Of a DNA stretch of 64,000 bases, positions 12,207 through 23,181 are shown piece after piece (position 1 is the stretch's first letter; each line of letters starts with the position of its first letter). The stretch comes from Gigaspora rosea (lineage: Eukaryota > Glomeromycota > Glomeromycetes > Diversisporales > Gigasporaceae), in contig QKWP01001956.1 in the NCBI GenBank assembly GCA_003550325.1, positions 33,588-97,587 on the forward strand, written 5' to 3'. The position numbers and the translations under genes are program-made. The notes under the pieces were generated by a model. It ran no database searches and was not told where the DNA came from. It saw nothing but the letters and a program-made list of their open reading frames with translations.

Positions 12207-14160
12207 TTAGTATAAATTTTTCGTAGTTCTGACCTCATACCTTATATCAGTCATAATTATAGTAATAGTTATTATGTTACACCAAAAGATTATATATAAT
12301 ATTAAAAAAATTTTTTTAGAGCCCAAACTTAGAACTATCATTGTTTTGGAGTTGTTACTGATTCTTGTAGTCGACGTTCTAGGTGCATTCATACGTTTTC
12401 ATCATTGTATATATTAAGATCCTTGCCAATTCAAGGTTTTTCAGCATCATTGTTCTTCAGTGTTAGATCTTTTCGACGTTAAAGTTTTCTTTTGCACTAT
12501 TATTTGGGCATTTTTATGATTTTATTGTTGGCATAGATCTACATTACCAAAGTAGATACTATTTTTAATAAGTTTTCTTTTGTGTAGTTCTACTTTATTG
12601 TGTTTCAAATTTTTAACCAAGTAGTTCGTTCTTTCTTTTAGGTTTGCATTCTGGTAGTCATTAGTCATGCTGTTGATATAGTTTTTTCACTAGGTCTCTG
12701 TGTTAATGACTCAACAGAAGTTCTTGTTGTTCTAGATTTCTTTTCTAGGGTTTTACTTTTGTGTATATTGATTGTGCCTTTCAACAAAGCTTTTATGATT
12801 GTCAGTATAGTCTGTTTTTTTCTTTGATTGTCTTTTACTTTGGGGTCTTAACAGGTCTTGACGTTCATGGCCTTTTATATTAAGCCTTTGTTGGTATGAA
12901 GTTAGTCTTGTATCTCTATGTTGTTGGTGCTTGAAGTAGCCTTGGTTTTGGTTTTCTTTATTGGGGCCTATCTTGTTATTTGGTTGGAACTTTTTTTCTA
13001 TTTCCTAGATGTCCTTAGTATATATAGTCTTGCTCGTATGTCTTGATGTAGGTATTTTCTTTCTTTTTTTTTTTTTTTGTAAAATATTTAATATTTTTAT
13101 TATTTTACTAGCCATAGGACGTTTTCCTGGATTTGAATCTATTAGGAATTTCATAATTATTTCAAATAAAGAAATATCTAAAGCTTGAGTATATATTTAA
13201 GGAACTTGTCTTTGGTCTTCGACATAAAGTTTAGTAGGTTGGGGTATCCTATATTCTGGATGTCCTGGGTACGTCCTTTTCTTTCAACATATATAAAAAA
13301 AAATTTTTTTTTTGTTTAAGAATTTGTTGATATAGCTATATATATTGACAACAATTTTATTACTAGATATCTGAAAGTAACGAATATAAAGCAAACAATT
13401 TCATAAAAGAGTCTTCAACGAATTGGACTAGTTTTTAAGATCAGATAGTAGACCAGGATTTTGGGCAATTCCTCTATTTAACAATATAATTCCAAATTTT
13501 TACTTATTCCATTTGTAAATCATCTTATTTAATAAGTAATATTAGCACATTTTCTTTTTTTTTTTGTAAACTTGAAAAAAATTGGCTTCTTGAAAGAGAA
13601 ATTATATATAGTCATATTTAAAATAAGTATGGGTTTTTTATCTTGTTTTAGCTAGACTATAGTGTTTAACTAATCCAAAGGTTTGCTTTATGACTTTGGA
13701 CTGACTCTTCGATCAACTTTTTTTAGAGTTTTGATCGAAGATAAGAATCGATCAAATCTGATAAAACGGTTGTGATCTTGGTCATGCATATAGGAACAAC
13801 AAATATTTTTTTTTAAAAAAAGGTCTTTGAGTATAGAATTCAGATTTAGTTTCTTTGTTCTATTAGAATTTTATTATTTTTCACTCAAAGTTTTGGAACA
13901 TGCCATTTTTGCTTGATTTTTCATTTTTTTTATAATTATTCTAATTAATTCTTGTTTTTGGCCTTTGATAGAGTGAATTAGATTCATTGAATCAATTAGA
14001 AGCTAGTAACTTTTAAAAAATCTAGATTTTATTTGGTGTTTAAGATGCTAGAATTGGGAGTAATGTAATTGAGATTTCAGTGATCTTTGAATATTGGAAA
14101 TTGGCTTCAAGATTTTGGTAGTTTCGTGATCTTGCAGGATTTCAAATTTTTAATGAATTC
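12207..14160 (-). pseudogene. Decayed coding block of unknown family
   Basis: The minus strand keeps one long, mostly consistent frame across about 12.2-13.3 kb. It is rich in Lys, Asn and Gln and interrupted every 20-60 codons by TAG/TGA/TAA. Recognisable stretches include NYINSMTNDYQNANLKERT and KRMNAPRTSTTRISNNSK. A second region (13.4-14.1 kb) again reads as broken protein (for example EESVQSHKANLW). Composition suggests a gag-like or LINE ORF1-like protein, but no diagnostic motif is visible. It abuts LTR copy B. Confidence 0.35.
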
Positions 14161-14162
14161 AG

Positions 14163-15715
14163 TTTTAACCTAGATTTCTATCTCTTTAGAGAAATGCTAG
14201 AGACTAGAGCAACTAATGCAAGGAGACACTTTATATAATTTACACTAATTACTGTAGTATGCAAGGATCAGAAGGAATACTGTTATTTGAGCAGTATTTT
14301 GTAAAGAGGCTTAGGGAATTTGCAATTATGAAAGAGGCCACAATTAATAGTATACAGTTGTATTTTAGTGAAGACACACTACTTCACTTATCCTTTATTC
14401 AATAAACCAGAGATTCTTCTCTCTGCTTTTTAGCAAAGGAAAAACCTTGAGTATTTATACATGTTTGTTCAATATAAATAAATACAATAAGAAATAAAGA
14501 AATCTATATAATCAATATATTTGATATATGCTATTGCTAAATATAAAGCATAGTAGAAGTTTATTTTGATTGGTTGTTAAAATACCCCAGAAAAAATGTA
14601 GATCATTCTCCAGATAAAGTATCGGCTATGCCCAGATGAAATTTTATTACTCGTGAAACTTTCTCAATATTTTCTAAAGCCACGTATTATAGTCTTACAA
14701 TACATTAATTAGGGTTCATAACTATTCATATTTCACAATGTATACAATATTATTTTATTTCACAATAAGTAAAATATTTATTTTACAACAAATACTTAAG
14801 TTTCGCGACACAATCTGCTGAATAAAATAACATACATGAACAGTTCTAAACACTGCTACTATAAAAAGTATTTATAAACTACTTATAATCTAAATGTAAT
14901 AAAAAGGTAGAGTTTGAAATATTAGTTTCGAATACGTATTACTTTTTACTTATAGAAAACAAAGTAGAACTACATAGTTGAGACAACTTTCACTTACTAA
15001 TTGCTTATGTCGCCAAACACCTTCTGACCTTTTAAAACTTTTACTTCTCATTTAGTTTCTCAATTTTTTGCATCCTATTGCACCAGTTGTTAAAAAACAG
15101 TAAGTTTAAAGGTAAAAAATGATATATTAAGTCATCGTAGTAGTTACGTATTGCAGAAAAAAAATTTTATATATCGTGACTATCTTTACTTATTAAAGGT
15201 ACTTTAAAAATTACAATTGACAATATAAAAAAAAGATCTTCACCAATCAAATTTATCCTTAATATAACCAATCAAAATGAACTTCCACTATGCTTAAATA
15301 TAATGGTTATAATAAATATAATAAAGATAATAAATATACTACATATATCCTAAATATCAGCTATATTAGATATGTAAATTATAACTGTCAAAACTGTTAT
15401 GTCCCAATGTCTAAAACGTCAGATATGCCTGTGATTAACTCAAATGTCTAGAATTAATCGAAATGTCTAATATTTGGTGTCACAAGTTGCGCAATATTGA
15501 TCGTCCAATAAGATTTGGGCACAGTATGATGTTTTGTAAAAACCAATCATTCAGTTTTGACTAACCTGGGCTGGAATGGTCCAATTGTGATAATTTTGGT
15601 ACCATTCAAAAGCTTGCATCGAGATGGTCATGATAGTGGTAGTTTTATTAAAATTGGATCACTAGGACAAGAGTTATTACTATTATATATTTCCTACATT
15701 TTTATGGATCTAACA
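14163..15715 (-). repeat. Ty3 LTR copy B, carrying a 748-bp MITE
   Basis: Paralogue of LTR copy A. It ends ATCTAACA at 15715, and its left end is mutated relative to TGTCAACC. Without the nested element it is about 796 bp. It lacks both insertions found in copy A and so serves as their empty site. The internal sequence of the element continues to the right on the minus strand (15716-16376). Confidence 0.75.
14547..15294. mobile_element. Non-autonomous element with 9-bp TSD (MULE-type)
   Basis: The terminal repeats AGCATAGTAGAAGTTTATTT and, inverted at the right, AGCATAGTGGAAGTTCATTT continue into a shared TTGATTGG. TAAATATAA is duplicated at 14538-14546 and 15295-15303. LTR copy A shows the unoccupied site. 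A 9-bp TSD is the usual Mutator/MULE signature. Length 748 bp, with no transposase seen. Confidence 0.8.
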
Positions 15716-15750
15716 ACTCTCTTCTACTTAATTATGAGCTTTTGCAAATA

Positions 15751-16053
15751 TTAGTCCACCAGGGCTTGATATTCAGCTTTAGGAAGTTCTTTTATTATTC
15801 TGAGAGCTGTCTTTGTAGTTTTTTGGAGTTGGTCTACCTTTAAGTCTTTAAAAATATTATAAGTTCTAATAGCTGCCTTATAATAATATGCAGTTTTTCT
15901 TCTTCTGCATACTCTCAACTCTTTAGGGGTTTCTGGCTCTTTTTGTAGTAATTCTCCTAGATAATAAATATATACTAGTTGTCTTTTTTTTCTACTAGAT
16001 CCTATACTTAAAAGTTTGGTATATGTTTTTTTTACTCTAGTTATCAAAGGCAT
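15751..16053 (-). CDS. 3'-terminal ORF of Ty3 copy B (fragment)
   Basis: This 100-residue open frame lies between the integrase C-terminus (16260-16376) and the 3' LTR. It is very basic (TPKELRVCRRRKTAYYYKAA...) and ends ...LPKAEYQALVD. Element 2 has an analogous coding region in the same place (27545-28378). An extra ORF downstream of integrase is known in some Ty3 elements, but this sequence has no motif that I recognise. The upstream part (to about 16150) is in other frames, so it is probably a fragment. Confidence 0.5.
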   Translation of the reverse strand: MPLITRVKKTYTKLLSIGSSRKKRQLVYIYYLGELLQKEPETPKELRVCRRRKTAYYYKAAIRTYNIFKDLKVDQLQKTTKTALRIIKELPKAEYQALVD

Positions 16054-16259
16054 ACTAGTATCACTAGGATATAGTATAGTTGAAACAACTTAAGGTTCAG
16101 TCTATAATATATCAGCAAGCACTGTTTGAAATCTATCTGACATGTTTGTAGAGGTAGAGGTGTAAAAATAGGAGCAGAGCGCCTTATATTGCAGTATTAT
16201 TATTGTATTACTACATGTGGTTGCTATGATTGGCAGTGGTAGTGCTTTTTAGTAGATAT

Positions 16260-16376
16260 ACATTATAGGGTGTATTTACAATTTGTCCATCCATTTGGCG
16301 CAACTGATACACATCAGGGGCGACTTTTTTGTGTATAAAATAGGGTTCTAGCCATTTTGGCAATAATTTCCTATAT
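16260..16376 (-). pseudogene. Integrase C-terminal GPY/F-like segment, Ty3 copy B
   Basis: The minus strand reads WLEPYFIHKKVAPDVYQL followed by a ...DGQIVNTPYNVYLLK block. This is the pattern of the small beta-barrel at the Ty3 integrase C-terminus, and element 2 has the equivalent (IEPFIIKEKLNNGAYKL) at about 28950-29050. The copy is truncated at 16384-16394 by an inverted-repeat element. Confidence 0.55.
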
Positions 16377-16393
16377 TCTGTTTATTCTGTGCT

Positions 16394-16525
16394 AGGGCTA
16401 TTAATCAGTCTGTCCAGTCTGTTCTGGTTAAAAGACCACATAGTCTTTTAAAAAACTGGACTGGACGCGGTTCAGGACAGACTAGGACTAAATAGAGCTA
16501 GACCAGATAGACCGATGATCAATAT
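16394..16525. mobile_element. Short MITE with TTAATC(A/G)GTC ends
   Basis: The left end AGGGCTATTAATCAGTCTG is roughly matched in reverse at the right end (GACCGATGATCAAT). The interior is full of CAGTC/GGACTGGAC words. A related end occurs at 19512-19615. No TSD established. Confidence 0.4.
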
Positions 16526-17025
16526 AATCTTTTTTGCTATAATAGTGAAATTAAGGGTAGAGTAAACATAGATCATTTTCATATGATCTACGTGGAATAT
16601 TAGATTTTTATATAGTAAATAAAAAAATGCTTCTGATAAATTTTTTTAAGATCTTGACCAATTTGTATAAAATTTATATAATAGGTAGTTTTTAATAGTT
16701 TGTTTATAATAATGAAGTTGCACGATATCCATGGTTTTACAAAAAATTAACTTTACATATCTGATATGATTATATTTTTGTATTACGCTATATGATTTTT
16801 GTAGATTGTACAAAGAATTGATTGGTCAGATCATATGATGTTTACATGTAAATCATATAATATTATATAAATTAGTTATACAAAGCTGATCTACAATTAA
16901 TTTTATATAAAATTGAAAATTTGTACACCCTAGCCTTAAGTTTGTTAGTATTAAGAATTACGATAAGCTTTTCAAATTAATAATATTTGCTTATATAATA
17001 TTAATACATTTGATAATTTTAGTTA
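16526..17025. other. AT-rich gene-free stretch
   Basis: Nothing recognised. Confidence 0.4.
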
Positions 17026-17062
17026 TACATAAAGGGACTGCCTATTCCACCATGGTATTTTG

Positions 17063-17846
17063 AGGACCCGAATAATCTATGTGAGGTTATAGTTGAAAAA
17101 TAGCTAATGAAGGGCCGTTTTTTAAAAAATGTTATATTTGAAAAGTAGGTATTGGAGAAAAAGGTTATATTTGAAGCCCGCTAAATGGCAAAATAGGTAT
17201 ATTTTAAAGAATGCTAATGGGGGTAATTTTTATAAATGTTATATTTGAAATGTGCTAATGAAATTCTGGGCTATAATAGTAATTCGGCAAGTAAAAAGGA
17301 GAGAGGAGTAAAAAAGAGAAAGGGGTAAAAGGGTGAGAGGGGTAAAAAAGTGAGAGAGGGTAAAAGAAAAAGAGGATAAAAATTGGTCAAAATGGTTTTT
17401 TTTTTTTTTTTTTTNNNNNNNNNNNNNNNNNNNNNNNNNNNNNNNNNNNNNNNNNNNNNNNNNNNNNNNNNNNNNNNNNNNNNNNNNNNNNNNNNNNNNN
17501 NNNNNNNNNNNNNNNNNNNNNNNNNNNNNNNNNNNNNNNNNNNNNNNNNNNNNNNNNNNNNNNNNNNNNNNNNNNNNNNNNNNNNNNNNNNNNNNNNNNN
17601 NNNNNNNNNNNNNNNNNNNNNNNNNNNNNNNNNNNNNNNNNNNNNNNNNNNNNNNNNNNTTTTTTTTTTTTTTTTAGGGAATGTACTGTTTTTTTTAGAG
17701 ACATTGTATTTCAAAAAAAGGTAAAGATAGGTAAAAGTTTGATCAATGTGTAAAATGTAGCTTATATATACTAAACCAAAACCGCTAACCAAAAAATTTT
17801 TACTATGATGCTCAAATATAACCTCACATAGATTATTCGGGGTTCT
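17063..17846. mobile_element. MITE family M2 nested in M1, 8-bp TSD, containing an assembly gap
   Basis: Ends read AGGACCCGAATAATCTATG and the inverse of AGAACCCCGAATAATCTATG. GTATTTTG is duplicated at 17055-17062 and 17847-17854, restoring the M1 arm when removed. The interior repeats TTATATTTGAA-type words and runs into oligo-T on both sides of the N gap. No coding capacity is visible. Confidence 0.75.
17415..17659. other. Assembly gap (245 N)
   Basis: Both flanks are runs of T, so the missing sequence is probably inside a long homopolymer or an inverted repeat that could not be assembled. The true size may differ. Translations crossing it are meaningless. Confidence 0.95.
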
Positions 17847-18399
17847 GTATTTTGCTATTTCCACTATAGTTACACAAAAAGGTACAATTTTTAGATTTTA
17901 ATATAATATTGTATATTATAATTTTAATTTTAATTGGCCCACTTGATTTAGGATACCAAAACAAGACTTATGTAATGTTACATGACATTAATAGCGTATA
18001 ACCAAAAATTATTTTTGCAAAGCAATGCACTAGGCTGGGCCTTTGTATAATGTACAAGCATATATTGTGTAACCAGTATATGTACTGTGATTGGATAATG
18101 TTTTGAACCTAGATTTAGGGTTAGGGTGGGCCGGAATTATATCTAACCCGCTGGGGCATTACCATGATAGTGCCCACCAGCATTAAGCTTAATGCCGGCT
18201 GACCCAACCAAAATAAGACTTGTATAATATTGCACAACATTAGTGGCGTGTAACCAAAAATTATTGTTGCAAAAACAATGTACTGGGCCTTTGTATTACA
18301 TAAGTGCATAAATTATTTTGAATACTAAAAATAGAAAATCTTGTGTAACCATGGTGCAAATAGCAAATACCATGGTGGAAATAGTAACTCCTACATAAA

Positions 18400-19511
18400 T
18401 TATGGATTAGAAAATAATATAGTATATTAATATAGCAAAATAGCTCATTTAATTACCTTCGTAAATATGAACATTATTGTTAAAATCAGTTAAAAAAATA
18501 TTATGTCACTTTTAACTACTTAAGATTATTGAATAATATAATCATAATTGGGCATGCCAAATATTCAATCTTGTACTGATTCAAGACAAGAATTGTCTTA
18601 ATATATGAAAAAATTAAAGTAAATCAACAAAATAATTTGATGTTACTTGCATAGAAAAAAAATATTATTAATAAAACATTGTTAGCATTTATATGTCTCA
18701 AATACTTAAAAATTTATAAACCTAATATATTTAATAAAAAAAAATATAAAAAATAAAGTATATAGGTTATTTCCGAGTTAAAATCAAAAAAAATTGAATC
18801 AGAAAAATGTTATAGCTTAAAAGTTTTATATATATTTTATAAGCACTATAAAATTATATATATATATAAAAAAAAACCTACTGCAAGAAAAAAATTTTGT
18901 AAAATTAAAATTTAGAATGATAAGTCTTTAGTAAACCAAGACCAAATTTAGTATGCAATGTTTTGGGTTGTAATCTTTAAATCCAGATGATCCACATTAT
19001 ACATAAATTCTTATCAATGTGTACCGATATTGAAAAAAACTGATAATCTATAATTTGACAATAATGGTACATTCATTACTTATATGCGGATTGAGCAGAT
19101 TACACTTATTTCAGATTTGAACAATATACTATATTTGTATATAGCTGTTTTTGGATCATGAGTTTGAGGCAAGCTAATAGTTAATTTTAATCAAATGCAA
19201 ATTATAATTTTAACATTAAAAATTCTCAGCTAAATTAATTATTAGCTTGTTTCAAACTTGTGTTCCAAAATAATGCCCATAGGCTTTATTTGGCAAATTG
19301 TAAATCAACTGATCATGCTATTGCTTTCATTAATAAATTCTGTATTTTATTAACTTTAACAATAGCCTGTTCTCATTATATATTAAACATAGCTTAATCT
19401 TGTTTAACAAACTAAGGGTTTGTAATTGAATTTTAACTAAAAACAATATTTTATAGTTGTTTCAAAATGCATATTATCAAGATAATATTTAGTTTATTTG
19501 ATATTTACTAT
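18400..19511. other. AT-rich gene-free stretch
   Basis: Nothing recognised on either strand. Confidence 0.4.
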
Positions 19512-19615
19512 TAGGACTGACAGTTCTTTCAGTCCGTCCTAAAAAGGACTAGACCAGCCTGGTCCCTGGATAGACCAAAGGACCATTGGTCCAGACTGGA
19601 CCGATTAACAGCTCT
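19512..19615. mobile_element. GGACC/CAGTC-rich MITE relative
   Basis: The right end, read inverted (AGAGCTGTTAATCGGTCCAG), resembles the left end of 16394-16525. The block truncates the integrase C-terminus of Ty3 element 1. Left boundary approximate. Confidence 0.35.
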
Positions 19616-20570
19616 ATTCCGTGCTGTATCATACAATAAAACTATTTCATTTTTTTGGAAAATTTGCCAAACCTTTTTATGCTTTTTATCCCAATAAAAT
19701 TTTTGTTTTTGTTGGGCTTTGGTAATGTTCATTTTTGCTTTTATATGTGCTTTAGGTAGTTCTTCAACTATTCCAAATAACCTGTCTAACATGTTTTCTT
19801 CAAGTATCATTTCTTATATAAAAATAGAAAACTTGGCTTTACTTCCATAGATTAAATAGAAGGGAGTAAACTTGGTTGTTGCCTGTTTTGCAATACGGTA
19901 GGCAAATAATACAGAAGGGATTAAGGTATCTCATTTTTAATCTTTGGTAGCAAGTTTCGCTAAAGATTTGCAGAGTGTTCTAAAAGATGCTCAACTAATC
20001 CATTCGTTTGCAGATAGTACAAGAGATACTTAATCTGGAATTGTTGTACCAAGATATGTACAAGTTCATTTAGAAAATGTCTTTCTCTGTTAGAAATCAA
20101 ATATGCGGGCATTTATGCCAACAAATAATATCTTCATAAATAAAATTGACTGCTTCTTGTGCATTTGCAGCTAGTACAGCTTTTGCTTCTGGCCATTTAG
20201 TTAAATAGTCAGTGGCTACGATAATAAACTTGTTCTCTTTGTAGTTTCTGAAAGAGGTCCCACATAGTCAATTTAGTTCGATAGAAAGGAGCTTCTACAG
20301 ATATGGGTTTCAAAGGTCTAGAAGTATAATACTTTCCTCTTTTTTGACAATCATCACAGGATTGAACATAATTTTTAATATGTTTAAACATTTGGGGCAG
20401 TAATAGTTGTTTCGAATTTTATCAAACATTTTATCTGTTCCTAAATGAGCTCCAATTGGGTGATTGTGCATTAAGTAGAGAATAAGTTCTACTTCATGCT
20501 GTTGGATCACTCTTTGAAAATTTTTCTTGTTTTGTCTGTCTCTTTTATAAAGTTGATTGTTAACAACTAT
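19616..20570 (-). pseudogene. Integrase, element 1, C-terminal three quarters
   Basis: The HHCC zinc-binding region is visible (LMHNHPIGAHLG ... QSCDDCQKRGK) near 20500-20320. The C-terminal part carries NITKAQQKQKFYWDKKHK and IVLLYDTAR near 19640-19740, matching Ty3 integrases. Frames shift several times between. The C-terminus is cut by the element at 19512-19615. The protein would join cDNA to host DNA in the nucleus; this copy cannot be functional. Confidence 0.7.
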
Positions 20571-20572
20571 AT

Positions 20573-20811
20573 GGGGTCTTTGCTAGGAAAACCACAGTTA
20601 GAGACTATTTAGATTTTGACAATAAAATTTGAAATTGCTAGCTATCTATTAAACCAATTTGAATAAACTTTTTTTTATTTTATAAAGCTTAAATAGCTTT
20701 ATAAAATAAAAAAAAGTTTATTCAAATTGGATTAATAGATAGCTAGCAATTTCAAATTTTATTGTCAAAATCTAAATAGTCTCTAACTGTGGTTTTCCTA
20801 GCAAAAACCCC
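20573..20811. mobile_element. 239-bp near-perfect palindrome inserted in integrase
   Basis: The arms start GGGGTCTTTGCTAGG and end CCTAGCAAAAACCCC, and they match almost base for base over about 115 bp around a centre near 20692. ATAT flanks both sides (20569-20572 and 20812-20815). Removing one ATAT plus the palindrome rejoins the integrase frame (SNYY-I-VVNNQLYKRD), so this is a clean insertion with a 4-bp duplication. The few mismatches indicate a recent event compared with the host element. No coding capacity. Confidence 0.85.
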
Positions 20812-20930
20812 ATATAATAATTGCTTTTTGAAATTAACTTGGTTTTTTAAATAGGACTAAAATTTTTAGGGGTTTGGGCAGTTTCTAAATAATGTTTTAA
20901 ATATTGGTAATGAATGCTATCCATGATAAA
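20812..20930 (-). pseudogene. Integrase N-terminal lead-in, element 1
   Basis: The minus strand reads DSIHYQYLKHYLETAQTP, matching the element 2 segment NLDQYQNLVEYLETDTLP just before its integrase zinc region. It is separated from the remaining integrase by the palindrome insertion. Confidence 0.6.
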
Positions 20931-20934
20931 AAAA

Positions 20935-22560
20935 AAACTATACTAAATAACTAAATAATTAATTTACAAGTGCTAGGACACTGACTATCTAGACTGGATT
21001 ATGATTATTATCAGATTTAACTACTATAACTAATAAAGTTATTAGTAGTAGATAGTGGGGTTTACAACTTTTCATTAAGTAACATTGCAAAGATAATATT
21101 TAGAATAATTATTATACTTAAGTAAGTAGGTCTCACTAGGAGTTTCTAGTGGTGGTAACTACCAGAGAATTTGGTTGGTAGATAAAGGCATGGGTTCTGT
21201 GACAGTAGGCAGAGGTTCTGGTTCAGATTCTTTAGCTAGCTTAGGCTATTCTTTGCTTGCAGGTATATAGGCCAATCGTCAGTATAATGGCACCAGTCAT
21301 TAAATATCTATTTTTTCTTCTAGGACCATATTTCATCATCATTAGGAGTCGATCAATAACTTTTAACTATTTCTTCAATAGGATAGCTTTTGATTGTTAT
21401 CCAGAGTCGCAGTTCAACATAACAAGTAGAGCATACGTTACAGGAACTGTAAAGTTTATTTTCATACTAGCATTGGGCAGTAGGGCCTTTCCAATTTCTA
21501 GTAAGGCTTTTTCTATTCTTTTGGTATGGAATTGTTTACTAATATGTTCAATATAATACCAGATACAAAACTAATTATCATATTGTATTCCTTTAGATGA
21601 GAAGGTCATTTGCTTATAAGGTCGAATGCTGTTGAGAAGCATAGGGGATAGTTTATTATGTAATGTCTATTTAACAATTGTCAGATTCTGTTTTGTTTGA
21701 GCACCTTTTTGAATCTTAAGTGCTTTTTCTTCAAATTCTAATATAATTTGTTTTCTTTTTGATTATATTTAATCTCCATTTTCGAGCATCTTTATATTTC
21801 TTGAATTTACTTATATAATCTGCTTTAAGAGTGTTCATTGTATCATTGAATTCTGTATGACTTCGTTAATTAAAGAAGGTAATAGTATCTGCTTTATATA
21901 CTTCTTATTGACAAAACAGTTCTATTTCTTCTATTAGCAATATATAGGTAATTGGTTAGATCTCTGCTTTAGAAAGAGATTTAATATTACTCCAAGTGTT
22001 CTCTAAATAGAGATCTTCAATGGTAGAATTGATTACATCTTCATAAGGTTCCTCTATAGAGATAGTAAATAGCTTTATAGAATCAGTTTTTTCTTGTATG
22101 GAGGTTTCTTCATAGCAGACAGCTAGCTTTCAAATAGGTATCTGCTTTAGAGCATTCCAGATTCTATAGTCAGTATAGCATTGCTTACACCAACTATTTG
22201 CTCTGTACAAAATGTTTTGCACTAATATTGGGCATCTAGGCCACACTAGTTAAGTATAAATTTACTTTTTTCTTTTTTTCTAGTTCTGAATTTTGTACTT
22301 AAGAACTAAATATAGCTCCAATTATATTTTGGAATATTGTCAAAGGTGAACCCATTAGAAGTGTATTGGAAGTTCTAAAATGGTTACAGGTTATATTTAG
22401 CAACTAAGGGAAGTTGGGGTTTCATTGTTTTCTATACTTGGTTGTGGATATAATCTCCAAGAAAGTTGGCTTCACAACAGGTAATTCGTTTTTCAGATGA
22501 TGAGAGTGGTAAGTTCTCCAAGAGCTTGTACTTTCTATTTGCATTACTTCCTCTTTTAGA
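20935..22560 (-). pseudogene. Unidentified coding block between RNase H and integrase
   Basis: Element 2 has no such block: there RNase H is followed at once by the integrase lead-in. In element 1 the minus strand holds about 1.6 kb of broken protein. It contains a CKQCYTDYRIWNALKQIPI stretch (near 22170), SIEEPYEDVINSTIEDLYLE (near 22040), SHTEFNDTMNTLKADYIS (near 21840) and GKALLPNASMKINFTVPVTY (near 21450). I recognise no domain. It may be a second element inserted here or a family-specific accessory domain. Confidence 0.4.
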
Positions 22561-22574
22561 GCAACAGTGTTTTT

Positions 22575-23180
22575 CTATATAGCAGCTTGAAAAGCTTCTT
22601 GTTTGGAGAGTAGATTTTCTTCTTCTTCAATTTCTATTATATTAACATCTTCCTCGTACATTTGCGAAAGTGTATTAGTATTAGTATGCTTTCTTTCAGG
22701 ATGATATATAATAGTAAAATTATAAGGCTCAAGCCTTATAATCCAACAGGTGCATTTTTCTTTCAAGGCAGTAGTTCTCAACTATTTCAGAGCTACATAG
22801 TCAGTCACTAGATAAAATAACTTGGCTCTTAGGTATTGGTGAAAATGCTCAATAGCCCACATGACTGCAAGGCATTCTAACTTAGTGGTTGAGTAGTTAT
22901 GTTCTGCCTTGGTTAAACTTCTGCTAGTATAAGCAACTACATATTCTCTTTTATTAATATCTATTTGAGCAAGTACTGCTTCTAGTTCTGAATTAGATGT
23001 GTCAGTATGGATGTAGAAAAGTTCTTTGAAGTCAGAGTAGTAAAGGATTGGTGCAGAGATTAAATATTCTTTCAGAGTATTGAAAGCTTTATTTTGGTCA
23101 GTAGTCTAGATATAGAGTTCACCTTTTTGCAACAACTGGTTCAGAGGTTTGGCAATTTTTGAAAATCCTTTAATAAATTT
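22575..23180 (-). pseudogene. RNase H, element 1
   Basis: The C-terminal signature WIIRLEPYNFTIIYHPE...NTLSQM is visible at about 22660-22760. It corresponds to WIMKLQPYHFTIVHKPG...DALSRL in element 2. The usual final catalytic Asp (DALSR) is Asn-Thr (NTLSQ) here. The upstream part is split across frames. Confidence 0.65.
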
Positions 23181-23181
23181 T

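Larger units (their letters stand above)
17034..18391. mobile_element. Foldback MITE, family M1, second copy, with nested element
   Basis: Flanked by the 8-bp duplication TACATAAA (17026-17033 and 18392-18399). The right half matches the element at 9458-10103, including the CATTAAGCTTAATGC and TTAGGGTTAGGGTGGG core and the terminal CCATGGTG words. The left arm is interrupted after 29 bases by the element at 17063-17846. Without the insertion it is about 570 bp, so it is shorter than copy 1. No transposase. Confidence 0.8.

Noticed and set aside
17271..17864. Long open frames on both strands across 17.3-17.9 kb
   Set aside because: They exist only because the 245-N gap contains no stops; the flanks are homopolymers.
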